A stretch of DNA of 64,000 nucleotides from assembly GCA_013360915.1 (NCBI GenBank), contig JABWAT010000002.1:322098-386097 (forward strand), given 5' to 3'. This stretch comes from Bacteroidota bacterium. Its GTDB lineage: Bacteria; Bacteroidota; JABWAT01. Made by a program: the position numbers and the translations under genes. This document shows, piece after piece, positions 51,028-59,534 of this stretch. The notes under the pieces are model-generated. The model worked only from the letters and a program-made list of their open reading frames with translations. It was not told the origin of the DNA and ran no database searches. The stretch's first letter is position 1. The number at the start of each line of letters is the position of its first letter.

Positions 51028-52138
51028 GAGACACCTCCCGGAGAGCATTCAGAATCAGTGAAGGGTGGATCAGTTCAGAGTTGACCTGCGTGATCGGAAT
51101 GATTTCCTGCCCGGGTCTGGCCAACATCTTCAGCTCCCGAGCATATTGTTCCTGATTCATTTCTGGTACCCAGATTTTGTCAGCGTGCTTCATATAATGG
51201 GAAAGCAGGGTTTCCGGGACCGGCCACAAGGTCTTCAGGATCAGCAATCCAAGATCTGAATCTCCAGCCTCCTGCCAGGCCTGACGCGCTGACCGGGCAA
51301 CCACCCCATAGCAAACAATCAGGTTCCTTGGCACTTCAGGTCCATGGTATTCGTAAAATGTGCAGGTTTTTTCATCCAGTTTGGTCATCAGATGCTGATG
51401 AAGGCTGGCAAGGATCGCCGGAGATTTTGTCAGTTGTCCCGATTCATCATGGCTGCTGCCGGTAAACCGGGTGAGGAAGGGACTTCCGACTGGTTGGGGC
51501 GGAACGGGATGATCGTTGGAATAGCTGACCATTTTTCCGTTTCCTGAAGCCGGGATTGATTCTTTCACTGAAGGAGCCGTTAGCGTGGTCATCCGGTTCC
51601 GGTCGACTTTGACGCGGGTCTGTGCCAATTCCTTTGAGGACATAATGAAAACCGGTGTCCGGAACTGCCAGGCAAGACGAAAGGCTTCCCGGGTGAGCTG
51701 GTAGCAATCTTCTACCGAGGAAGGGGAGAGTGCAATGACCGGGTAGCCACCGCTGGTTATCCACCTTACAAACTGGATATCTCCGCTTGCATCCTTGGTT
51801 GCCGATCCGGTTGCAGGTCCCAGCCTTTGAACGTCAACAATGACAAGAGGGACTTCTCCCATAATGGCAAGACCAATATTTTCAGAGTACAAACTCATTC
51901 CCGGACCGCTGGTGGCAGTCAGTGCCTTCTTTCCTGACATGGCAGCACCAATGCAGAAACCAATGGAGGCAATTTCATCCTCACCCTGAATCGCCACACC
52001 GCCACGATCGGGCAATTGGCTCATCATGGAGAGTAATATCGGGGTGGCAGGGGTAATGGGATACCCGGCAAAAAAATCACAGCCGGCATCCAATGCACCC
52101 TGAACAACTGCATCGTTCCCATCAAGAAAATCGATCAT
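51020..52138 (-). CDS. korA: 2-oxoacid:ferredoxin oxidoreductase alpha subunit
   Basis: 372 residues. The pyrimidine-binding domain (FLDGNDAVVQGALDAGCDFFAGYPITPATPI) is followed by GEDEIASIGFCIGAAMSGKKALTATSGPGMSL, both typical of KorA/VorB-like alpha subunits without the fused gamma domain. Domain II (about 250-350) is also present. An AAAGGAAGTGA ribosome site precedes the ATG. 2-oxoglutarate is the usual substrate for this arrangement and would fit ferredoxin-linked TCA metabolism alongside the isocitrate dehydrogenase at 62.5 kb, but a branched-chain 2-oxoacid cannot be ruled out. Confidence 0.9.
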   Translation of the reverse strand: MIDFLDGNDAVVQGALDAGCDFFAGYPITPATPILLSMMSQLPDRGGVAIQGEDEIASIGFCIGAAMSGKKALTATSGPGMSLYSENIGLAIMGEVPLVIVDVQRLGPATGSATKDASGDIQFVRWITSGGYPVIALSPSSVEDCYQLTREAFRLAWQFRTPVFIMSSKELAQTRVKVDRNRMTTLTAPSVKESIPASGNGKMVSYSNDHPVPPQPVGSPFLTRFTGSSHDESGQLTKSPAILASLHQHLMTKLDEKTCTFYEYHGPEVPRNLIVCYGVVARSARQAWQEAGDSDLGLLILKTLWPVPETLLSHYMKHADKIWVPEMNQEQYARELKMLARPGQEIIPITQVNSELIHPSLILNALREVSHV

Positions 52139-52301
52139 GGTTCACTTCCTTTCAGGTTATGAAGATACAAGGCATCCGATCCTTTTTGGGTTAAATGTTT
52201 ATTAGCAACCTTCATAACCAGTCAACAGTCCGTCCATGGTGGATATTAGTTGAAAAACCGTCTAAATTAAGATCCGGTTGTCTGAATCGTCTGGAGGAAA
52301 C

Positions 52302-52814
52302 ATGTTCCGCTGGGTTGCAGGTTATTTGGTTGGTCTGCTCATCTTCGGGGTCCTTTTTCCGGCTTTGCTGATTGCGGCAGGGAAGCTTTATCCGGTTCCG
52401 TTGTTCTTTTTTCCGGCGATGGGTCAGTTGATTGCCCTTATGCTGTTTGTGCCGGGTCTGGTATTTGTTTTCTGGTCCAATCTGGATCTGGTTAAATACG
52501 GAAAAGGCGGTCCGGCCGATTTTTCTGGTTGGTCGATCAGTCCCCGAACCATCCATCTGGTGGTTAAGGGATCCTACCGATACACCCGGAATCCGATGGT
52601 TTTTGGGATATCGGGAATTTACCTGGCCATCTGTACCTGGATGAACAGCGCGATTGCGGCCGGCATCTGGATTCTTTTTCTGATTCTGGTGGCCCTTTAC
52701 ATCAAATGGGTCGAAGAACCGCGATTAATCAGGGATTTCGGTGATTCATACCGGCAATACCGCTGCCGGGTACCAATGTTGTTTCCATTTGCCTATTTCT
52801 ACCCGAAACTATAA
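52302..52814 (+). CDS. Isoprenylcysteine-carboxyl-methyltransferase-like membrane protein
   Basis: 170 residues from ATG 52302, which follows CTGGAGGAAAC, a near-perfect ribosome site. Four or five membrane spans. The conserved C-terminal block of the ICMT/phospholipid-methyltransferase superfamily is visible: GSYRYTRNPMVFGISG, then EEPRLIRDFGDSYRQYRCRVPMLFP. This binds S-adenosylmethionine and methylates a lipid or thiol acceptor. Bacterial substrates are mostly unknown. Single-gene unit, divergent from korA; a hairpin terminator follows. Confidence 0.88.
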   Translation: MFRWVAGYLVGLLIFGVLFPALLIAAGKLYPVPLFFFPAMGQLIALMLFVPGLVFVFWSNLDLVKYGKGGPADFSGWSISPRTIHLVVKGSYRYTRNPMVFGISGIYLAICTWMNSAIAAGIWILFLILVALYIKWVEEPRLIRDFGDSYRQYRCRVPMLFPFAYFYPKL

Positions 52815-52818
52815 AAAA

Positions 52819-52848
52819 AAAGGCTGACCAGTGGTGTGGTCAGCCTTT
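52819..52848 (-). terminator. Strong terminator between convergent genes
   Basis: Perfect 12-bp stem AAAGGCTGACCA / TGGTCAGCCTTT with a 6-base loop. On the minus strand it is followed by nine T (TTTTTTTTTATAG), making it the terminator of the ferritin-recR-ebfC-dnaX direction. The stem may also stop plus-strand transcripts of the methyltransferase gene, though there the T run is only three. Confidence 0.85.
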
Positions 52849-52905
52849 GCAGCAAACGTTCTGTTAAACGTCTGCAAGCTACTCGTATTTGTATCAGAAT
52901 TATGC

Positions 52906-53361
52906 TTATCCCTGAAAGCGGGCTACATCACCGGGTTTCCTGAGCATTTTGTCCACTTCACCAATGTGGCGTTCTTCCTGCTCAATCATCTTACGGGCGT
53001 ATTCTTCAAGCATGACATGCTCATCCTTCACGAGTTCTAGCAAATCATAATAATATTTCAGAGCCTTCCGTTCATGATAAAGCGCTTCACGAAGAATATC
53101 TCCTATATCATGTTTGTGGGTTTCGGTGAGTTCCCCGATTCCAAGTGACGGATGCTCACCGAAATGGGTGATCAGCTCTCCGGCTTCGTAAGCATGTTCC
53201 ATGGATTCGGCCGCCTGGTCCTTCATCCATTTGACAATCGGTATGCGGCTGTAGCCAAATACCATCATCGAGTAATGTGAATAATTGATGACGCCGGCCA
53301 GTTCTGTTTCCAGAATCTGGTTAAGGACACCCATGACTTTGTCTTTGTTTTTCAGTTCCAC
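52906..53361 (-). CDS. Ferritin-like / bacterioferritin-family iron-storage protein
   Basis: 151 residues starting at GTG 53361, selected because CGGAG lies 5 bases before it while the next ATG (53334) has none. Four-helix ferritin-like fold with the diiron residues spread over the helices: ETELAGVINYSHY, ESMEHAYEAGELI, LYHERKALKYY and IEQEERHIGEV. It resembles the bacterioferritin-like group, but a haem-ligating Met at the usual place could not be confirmed. It stores or detoxifies iron. It is the last gene of a run that begins with dnaX and lies 14 bases after recR. Confidence 0.88.
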   Translation of the reverse strand: MELKNKDKVMGVLNQILETELAGVINYSHYSMMVFGYSRIPIVKWMKDQAAESMEHAYEAGELITHFGEHPSLGIGELTETHKHDIGDILREALYHERKALKYYYDLLELVKDEHVMLEEYARKMIEQEERHIGEVDKMLRKPGDVARFQG

Positions 53362-53375
53362 AAGAGCTCCGCTGG

Positions 53376-53978
53376 TTAAAGTTTGATCCGTCCCTCCAGG
53401 GCACGGCTTAGAGTGGCTTCATCAGAAAATTCCAGGTCACCACCAACCGGAATTCCACGGGCGAGCCGGGTGACAATAAGACCGGGGAAATTTTTCATCA
53501 GTCTTGACAGGTAAAGTGTGGTCGCTTCTCCTTCCACATCTGGATTCATGGCCAGAATGATTTCCATGTCATCGCTTTTCTGGATTCTGTCGAGCAATGA
53601 CCGGATGTTGAGTTGCTCCGGTGTGATTCCATCCAGAGGAGAAATGGAACCTCCCAGAACATGATACACACCCTGGAAGTCATTGGTCTTCTCGATGGCG
53701 ATGACATCGGTTGGTTCTTCAACCACACAGATCTGATTTGGGTTCCTGCGGGGTGACAGACAAATTCGGCAGGTTTCATCATCGGTGATATTTCCGCAGA
53801 TGCTGCATTGTTTCACTTTTTCCTTAACGGCAAGAAGCGAGCCGGCCAGAAGATCGACTTCCTCCCGGGGTTGCTTCATCACGTGGTAGGCCAGCCGCTG
53901 TGCCGTTTTCCTTCCGATTCCGGGCAATTTTGACAGCTCATGAACCAGCGAGTCGAGGTGATCGGAAAGCCGGATCAT
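53376..53978 (-). CDS. recR: Recombination mediator RecR
   Basis: 200 residues: helix-hairpin-helix start (LSKLPGIGRKTAQRLAYH), a C4 zinc finger (CSICGNITDDETCRIC), a Toprim domain (ICVVEEPTDVIAIEK) and a C-terminal Walker-B-like/helical tail (VTRLARGIPVGGDLEFSDEATL). With RecO and RecF it loads RecA at gaps. The start directly follows the ebfC stop with no gap. The dnaX-ebfC-recR order is conserved widely in bacteria, which supports all three calls. Confidence 0.96.
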   Translation of the reverse strand: MIRLSDHLDSLVHELSKLPGIGRKTAQRLAYHVMKQPREEVDLLAGSLLAVKEKVKQCSICGNITDDETCRICLSPRRNPNQICVVEEPTDVIAIEKTNDFQGVYHVLGGSISPLDGITPEQLNIRSLLDRIQKSDDMEIILAMNPDVEGEATTLYLSRLMKNFPGLIVTRLARGIPVGGDLEFSDEATLSRALEGRIKL

Positions 53979-54317
53979 TCAAAAAAACTTATCCATTCCC
54001 GGAATATTGGGGAGCATGCCTGCATAGGCTTTTTTCATTTCATCGTTGCCAAGCTTTCCAGACTCTTCCACCGCTTTGTTAACAGCAGCCACTATCAGGT
54101 CTTCCAGCATTTCCTTATCGTTATCGGCCAAGAGTTGCGGATCAATGGCCACAGAAAGAATCCGCTGACGACCATTGGCAGTCACTTTCACCATTCCGCC
54201 GCCTGACTCACAGGTAATGGTTTTATTCTCAAGTTCGGCCTGTATTTTCTCGGCTTTTTGCTGCATGGCCTGCATCTGCTTCATCATTCCGGCCATGCCA
54301 CCTTTATTCATCATCAT
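53979..54317 (-). CDS. YbaB/EbfC-family nucleoid-associated protein
   Basis: 112 residues. It starts with the Met/Gly-rich segment common in this family (MMMNKGGMAGMMKQMQAMQQKAEKI is the helical arm), then the tweezer-like DNA-binding core (VKVTANGRQRILSVAIDP, DLIVAAVNKAVEESGKL). Family knowledge: dimers bind DNA and affect gene expression. Between dnaX (12 bases) and recR (0 bases), as in most bacteria. Confidence 0.94.
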   Translation of the reverse strand: MMMNKGGMAGMMKQMQAMQQKAEKIQAELENKTITCESGGGMVKVTANGRQRILSVAIDPQLLADNDKEMLEDLIVAAVNKAVEESGKLGNDEMKKAYAGMLPNIPGMDKFF

Positions 54318-54328
54318 ATAAGCGTCCT

Positions 54329-56113
54329 TTAAATGGGTTCAGCGTTAAAACGATCAACGATTTTCTTAAACAACGGGTTCGATTTTTTCAGTTCTTCAAA
54401 CACCACAGCCGGATCATCCTGCATGAAAGGGGCTGTTTCCTCATTGGTCAGGTCGGCACGAACGGCCGGATGAAAACCATAAAAAGCAGAAATGAGATCA
54501 GAAATTTCCATCCCATGGCGTTCGATCTGATTTTTTTCGAATGAGCGGTAGACCTTCAGGGTAACCAAAGACCCTTCAACCGATTCCGGATTGGCATGTT
54601 CAAGCACAGAGGCCAGGGCAATTTTCTGCTCCTGGCGAATTTTGTCAAGAAAGGCTGGCCAGCGTTCCATGAATTCGGCAAGGGACGGACTTTTCTGCGT
54701 AGCGGGCCGGGTCGTTTCCGGTTGTGCAGATGCCGGTACAGGTGCCGTTGAACGCGACCCTCTGAGGTCCGGAAAGCTGGGTTTCTGACCTTTAGAAGGT
54801 GACTGGTAAAGAAAGGGTTGAGCAGGCCCAGCGGCCGGAGTTTCGGTTTTAACCGGAGTGATCACAGGAATCTGATCGGGGGGCGGAACCGGAATCGGCA
54901 TGACCTGGGTGGCCTGCTCCGGAACCCGATAAGTCACGGAAGGTTCACTCTGACGGTTGGCAAGAGATTGTTCAAGTAGTTTTTCGGCCCGGCTCAGCTG
55001 TTTTAACACGTCCTGAACCGTTACAGTTTGCTCCATGGTGCAGAGCTTTGACAGCAGCAATTCAACCCGCAATCGCTGATTGGAGGCATTTTTGAGAATG
55101 GGTTCGGTTTCGGCCGTCAGATTTAATTGTCTGATCAGATCCATGTAATGAAAATGACTGGCGGTCCGGATGTACCGTTCCCGGAAACCATCCGAGATAT
55201 CGAGCAGGCCGGCATCACCGGTTGTGACCACGACCATCAGATTCCTTATGTGTTCGGCCAATCCCTGAACAAAATCGTGCAGATCATAACCACGGGCAGT
55301 CAGTTCATTAATAAACTGCAGGGCAGCTTTCACATCTCTGGCCAGAATGAAATCGGTGGTCTGAAAAAACAGTTCCTGCTCAACCACATTCAGAATCCGG
55401 CTTATTTCGGAACCGGTCAGCGTTTTTCCGAAAAAGGCCACCAGCTGATCCAGAATAGAAAGGGCATCGCGCATGGCACCATCGGCCTTGCGTGCAATAA
55501 TCAGCAGGCTGTTGTCGTCGGCAGTAATTCCTTCCTGTGATATGATGAATTTCAGCCGGTCGATGATTTCGGTGGTTGTGATACGCCGGAAATCGAACCG
55601 CTGACATCTGGAAAGGATGGTGGCCGGAACTTTGTGGATTTCAGTGGTGGCAAAGATAAAGACCGCGTATCCCGGTGGTTCTTCCAGTGTTTTCAGCAGT
55701 GCATTGAATGCACCGATGGAAAGCATGTGGACTTCATCGATGATGTAGGTTTTGTACTGTCCTTTTTGCGGCGGATACCGGAGGGCATCACGGATATCGC
55801 GGACGTTATCGACCCCATTGTTCGATGCACCATCGATTTCGAACAGATCGATAAACCGTCCATTCCGGATATCATTGCAATTGTCACAGGTGTTGCAGGG
55901 ATCGCCACCAACCGGAGCCTGACAGTTCAGCGCCTTGGCAAAAATTCTGGCGGCAGTGGTTTTTCCCACTCCACGCGGACCCGAGAAGATGTAGGAGTGC
56001 CCGATGCGTTTTTTTAAAATCGCATTCTTCAGAGTGGTACCTACATGGCTCTGGGCCACCACATCAGCAAAGGTATCCGGGCGCCACTTTCTGGCCGACG
56101 CCTGAAACTCCAT
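54329..56113 (-). CDS. dnaX: DNA polymerase III subunit gamma/tau
   Basis: 594 residues from ATG 56113, preceded by CCGGAGGATTC; an upstream in-frame ATG (56164) lacks this. AAA+ clamp-loader ATPase: Walker A GPRGVGKTT, zinc Cys set CQAP...CNTCDNC, Walker B IIDEVHML, sensor ATTEIHKV, and the SRC arginine-finger motif. A Pro-rich linker (about 400-480) leads to a C-terminal domain. A run of seven A (minus strand of 54531-54537) sits in the C-terminal part and could allow slippage, but it lies far beyond the usual gamma/tau boundary. Followed by ebfC and recR. Confidence 0.96.
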   Translation of the reverse strand: MEFQASARKWRPDTFADVVAQSHVGTTLKNAILKKRIGHSYIFSGPRGVGKTTAARIFAKALNCQAPVGGDPCNTCDNCNDIRNGRFIDLFEIDGASNNGVDNVRDIRDALRYPPQKGQYKTYIIDEVHMLSIGAFNALLKTLEEPPGYAVFIFATTEIHKVPATILSRCQRFDFRRITTTEIIDRLKFIISQEGITADDNSLLIIARKADGAMRDALSILDQLVAFFGKTLTGSEISRILNVVEQELFFQTTDFILARDVKAALQFINELTARGYDLHDFVQGLAEHIRNLMVVVTTGDAGLLDISDGFRERYIRTASHFHYMDLIRQLNLTAETEPILKNASNQRLRVELLLSKLCTMEQTVTVQDVLKQLSRAEKLLEQSLANRQSEPSVTYRVPEQATQVMPIPVPPPDQIPVITPVKTETPAAGPAQPFLYQSPSKGQKPSFPDLRGSRSTAPVPASAQPETTRPATQKSPSLAEFMERWPAFLDKIRQEQKIALASVLEHANPESVEGSLVTLKVYRSFEKNQIERHGMEISDLISAFYGFHPAVRADLTNEETAPFMQDDPAVVFEELKKSNPLFKKIVDRFNAEPI

Positions 56114-56203
56114 GAATCCTCCGGGAAAAGTGACAAAGTTACCGAACCGGGGTCCGGTATTCAAAGATCAGAGTTGGGGAACTGCCCGGTTTAAAACCAG
56201 GAT

Positions 56204-58087
56204 TTACAGAAAGGGATTCAGATTGGCCTGACTGACCGGCAGATGGATGGTGAAAAGAGATCCGGTTTCAGGTGCGGGTTGATACTTCAGGACGCCATTT
56301 AACCGTTGGACCATGTTGTACGCCACGAAAAGTCCCATACCAATATTTCCCTTCTGCTCATTGGTGGTGTAGAAGGCTTCAAAGATCCGGGGGGCCACTG
56401 TGGCAGGAATACCGGGTCCGTTATCACGAATGGTAATCGTCACGTAATCTTCGTTTCCATTTACCGAAATCCAAACCTGTCCATCCGGGTCGGGAATCGC
56501 CTGAACAGAATTTCTGAGGATGTTGGTCAGCACTATATGAAGCATGTCGGCGTTTGATTCGAGGCTGGTGCCGCCAGTGAACTGAACCTGGACTGGTAAT
56601 TTTCGGCCAAGGTCTTTTTCGAGAGACTGAACCGACATGTCAGTCACCAGTTTCAGATCAACTTGCTGAAGGGTGCTTTCAATCAGAAGCGAGAACGACA
56701 TGAGGGACCGGACAATACCGGTGATTTTGGCTGCCCCTTTTTCAATGATGACCGACAAAACCTCAATTTCATCGCTGATCTCGGCCAGATTGGTGCCCTT
56801 GGCATAATCAATCAGGCGTAAGATCACTTCCTTCAGGTCCTGAAGGTGATCCGGAAACGGGAGATTCGCTATTTCATTCCGATTGATCACTTTCAGCGAA
56901 GCGAGTACCGAGATGATGTGACTTACTTCGGAAACATCGGTTCTCAGTGGCTGTATGCTGTTTGAAATATAATTGATCGGGTTATTCACCTCATGAGCGA
57001 TCCCAGAAACCAATGAAACCAGACTGTTGAATTTCTCACTCAGTGTCTGGGCGGTCCGTTGAAACTGCTCCTGCAGGTTGCTGAATAGTTGCTTGTTTTC
57101 GAAAGCTACCGCAGCCTGTGACCCGAATGATTCGCTGATTTCCTTATCAAAATCGGAAAAGGGAATGACCACTTTCTCGGTGATTTCCGGACTGGTTAGT
57201 GCCACACCCGGTATACTTTTCTTATTAATCAGCTGCAGCACACCAATGATTTCGCGACGGTGGTTCTTAAGCGGAACCACCAGCATAGATTTGGTGCGGT
57301 ATCCCGATTTCTGATCGAAAGACCGGTTAAATGAAAAGGGAAGGTCCTTACCGATCTGATAAACGTCATTGAATTCAAGTGTTTCGCCATTCAGGGCACA
57401 GTAACCAGCCAGGCTGGTCGGCGTGATATCCATGACCTGGTTCTGAATGGGATCGGTTCCGATCGAGTAGTTCTTGGTGTAAATAAACCGCATCTGTTTA
57501 TTTTTTGAACTGACTTTGACCGGTAAATCAACTTTTTCCTTGGTCTCGAGAAAATACAGGGTTCCCGAGTCGGCATCGGTCAGTTCCAGAGCTACCCGAA
57601 GGATGGAATCGAGTACATTCTCGATATTCTGTTCGGTTGAGAGCGCAATGGCAATCTTATTCAACCGCCTCAGGTGCGTTTTGACTTCGTCGAATTCGTA
57701 TCGTTTCTCGTAGTAACGAAGAATTTTCGTTAACGAAATCTGAAGAGCCTTAGGGGACACCGTCGAATCAACAATGTCAGAAACAATTCCCCTGTCGAGT
57801 GCATGAACCAGATTTTCGGACAGAATCTTAGAATCATCGACAATTAGCCAATAGTAGTGCTCAAAATTTGGCAGGGAGGAAACAATGGCCTCATCGAACA
57901 GCGATTTGTCCGAAACGATAACAACCGGCTGGTTGGGAGGAATCGGGGCCAGCAACTCTTTCAGCAACTGAATGGTTGGTTGAGTGATCCGCTCCAGTGA
58001 GATGGGAATCGGGAAATTGGCAATAGCCGACAGCGGAAGTCCTTCCGTATCGAGTATATGAAGCCGGTAATCCCTGATTCTTGTCAT
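56204..58087 (-). CDS. GAF-domain sensor histidine kinase with receiver-like N-terminus
   Basis: 627 residues. The N-terminal about 130 have the size and alternating pattern of a response-regulator receiver (VVIVSDKS, YWLIVDDSKIL, LTKILRYYEKR) but without a clear phospho-acceptor Asp pattern. A GAF domain follows (about 150-320: ADSGTLYFLE, SFDQKSGYRTKSMLVVPL, GVLQLINKK). The kinase core has H365 in GIAHEVNNPINY, N box NILRNSVQAI, G1 DNGPGIP and G2 GNIGMGLFVAYNM. No transmembrane segment, so it is cytoplasmic. No cognate response regulator adjoins. Divergent from rmuC, 90 bases before dnaX. Confidence 0.9.
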   Translation of the reverse strand: MTRIRDYRLHILDTEGLPLSAIANFPIPISLERITQPTIQLLKELLAPIPPNQPVVIVSDKSLFDEAIVSSLPNFEHYYWLIVDDSKILSENLVHALDRGIVSDIVDSTVSPKALQISLTKILRYYEKRYEFDEVKTHLRRLNKIAIALSTEQNIENVLDSILRVALELTDADSGTLYFLETKEKVDLPVKVSSKNKQMRFIYTKNYSIGTDPIQNQVMDITPTSLAGYCALNGETLEFNDVYQIGKDLPFSFNRSFDQKSGYRTKSMLVVPLKNHRREIIGVLQLINKKSIPGVALTSPEITEKVVIPFSDFDKEISESFGSQAAVAFENKQLFSNLQEQFQRTAQTLSEKFNSLVSLVSGIAHEVNNPINYISNSIQPLRTDVSEVSHIISVLASLKVINRNEIANLPFPDHLQDLKEVILRLIDYAKGTNLAEISDEIEVLSVIIEKGAAKITGIVRSLMSFSLLIESTLQQVDLKLVTDMSVQSLEKDLGRKLPVQVQFTGGTSLESNADMLHIVLTNILRNSVQAIPDPDGQVWISVNGNEDYVTITIRDNGPGIPATVAPRIFEAFYTTNEQKGNIGMGLFVAYNMVQRLNGVLKYQPAPETGSLFTIHLPVSQANLNPFL

Positions 58088-58098
58088 AGTCTATCCGT

Positions 58099-58131
58099 TA
58101 AATTTAAGGAAACTTCCCGAGGATATGCAAT
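58099..58131 (-). promoter_or_regulatory. Candidate Bacteroidota-type promoter of the histidine kinase gene
   Basis: On the minus strand: ATTG, 21 bases, TAAATTTA, one mismatch in each box. It ends 11 bases before ATG 58087. Confidence 0.5.
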
Positions 58132-58193
58132 ACGGACTGGTTTTTAATGGACCGAAGACTGAAATTTACCGGCATGAATCCCAAAGGAGTGGT

Positions 58194-59534
58194 ATGGATC
58201 TGATTGGTCTTTTGGCCGGTTTTTTTGCCGGAGTGGTAGCTGGTGCGTTGTTGATCTGGTTCATTCAGAAAAGGGAACAGCAACGGTTAACCGGATTGTG
58301 GCAGGAAAGCAGGGAGCAGGCAGTCCGGTCGGAGCAACAGACCCTTGCTGCAGAACAGCAAGCCAACCGCTGGAAAACCGAGGCCGAATCTGCCCGGCAG
58401 ACCATTCTCGATCTGACGGCCGCTGCAGGGTCCCTGCGCGCAGAAAAAGAAGCGCTCATGGCCGAAAAGGCCAACTGGCAGACCCAGGTTCAGGGTATGC
58501 AGCAGCAATTGCAGGAGCAGTTTGAACTGATCAGTCACCGGGTGCTTCAGCGGACTTCCCAGGCCTTTTCGGAAACCAGTCAAGAGCGGATGTCGGCGGT
58601 CCTGACTCCCCTGAAGGAAAAAATCGAACAGTTCGAAAAGAAAGTCAGTGACAACTCGGTTCAGAGTGAAAGCAGTATCCGGGTGCTTCAGCAGCAGATT
58701 AAAGATTTGGGTGAACTGAACAAAAAAATCAGCACCGATGCCGAAAACCTCACTCTGGCCTTGAAGGGTGATAAAAAAATGCAGGGTAACTGGGGAGAAT
58801 TTCAACTCGAAACCCTGCTTGAAAAGGCCGGGCTGGAGAAGGGAATTCACTTTCAGACACAGGTATCTGCCGTTAATGAGGATGGAAACCGTCAACAGCC
58901 CGATGTGGTAATTCTGCTCCCGGATAACAAACATCTGATCATTGATTCAAAGGTATCTCTGGTCGCCTACACCAATTGGTATCAGGCCGAAACGGATGCG
59001 GATCGTGAACGATTTCTGCGGGATCATCTGGCCGCTATCCGGTCTCACATAAGGTTATTAAGTGATAAAAAATACGATCAGCTCGATGGATTAAATACGC
59101 CAGATTATGTGATGATGTTTATCCCGGTGGAACCTGCCTTTTCACTTGCGGTTCAGTCCGAGTCGGGACTGTATCTGCAGGCGCTCGAGAAAAACATTGT
59201 GCTCGTAACCACTTCAACCCTGCTGGCCACTCTCCGGACCGTTGCCAGCATCTGGAAACAGGAAAATCAGCGCCGGAATGTGCAGGAAATTGCCGATGAG
59301 GCTGGAAAGCTGTATGACAAGTTTCACGGATTCATGGAAGATTTCACACAGATCGGGGACCGGTTGGGCTCGACAAAAAAATCCTTTGATCAGGCCATGA
59401 ATAAACTGTCTGAAGGGTCGGGGAATATTCTCGGACGGTTCGAGAAAATGAAAAAACTGGGTGCACGTGCGTCGAAGCAACTGGACCGAACCCTCCTGGA
59501 TGCTGCCAAAGATGTGCCTGGAGAGACCTCATGA
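58194..59534 (+). CDS. rmuC: RmuC-family DNA recombination protein
   Basis: 446 residues from ATG 58194, which follows AAAGGAGTGG; the frame is open 23 codons further upstream without similarity. One N-terminal membrane anchor (about 4-26), a long Gln/Glu/Ala-rich coiled coil (about 28-180), then the RmuC nuclease-like domain (GNWGEFQLETLLEKAGL, QPDVVILLPDNKHLIIDSKVSL, DYVMMFIPVEPAF, TLLATLRTVASIWKQENQ). The family has a PD-(D/E)xK-like core; the E, D and D-x-K residues are visible. It limits inversions at repeats in E. coli. First gene of a four-gene overlapping operon. Confidence 0.94.
   Translation: MDLIGLLAGFFAGVVAGALLIWFIQKREQQRLTGLWQESREQAVRSEQQTLAAEQQANRWKTEAESARQTILDLTAAAGSLRAEKEALMAEKANWQTQVQGMQQQLQEQFELISHRVLQRTSQAFSETSQERMSAVLTPLKEKIEQFEKKVSDNSVQSESSIRVLQQQIKDLGELNKKISTDAENLTLALKGDKKMQGNWGEFQLETLLEKAGLEKGIHFQTQVSAVNEDGNRQQPDVVILLPDNKHLIIDSKVSLVAYTNWYQAETDADRERFLRDHLAAIRSHIRLLSDKKYDQLDGLNTPDYVMMFIPVEPAFSLAVQSESGLYLQALEKNIVLVTTSTLLATLRTVASIWKQENQRRNVQEIADEAGKLYDKFHGFMEDFTQIGDRLGSTKKSFDQAMNKLSEGSGNILGRFEKMKKLGARASKQLDRTLLDAAKDVPGETS

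Noticed and set aside
56114-56203. Possible SRP (4.5S) RNA upstream of dnaX
   Set aside because: The region has small hairpins but none of the conserved SRP RNA apical-loop sequences.
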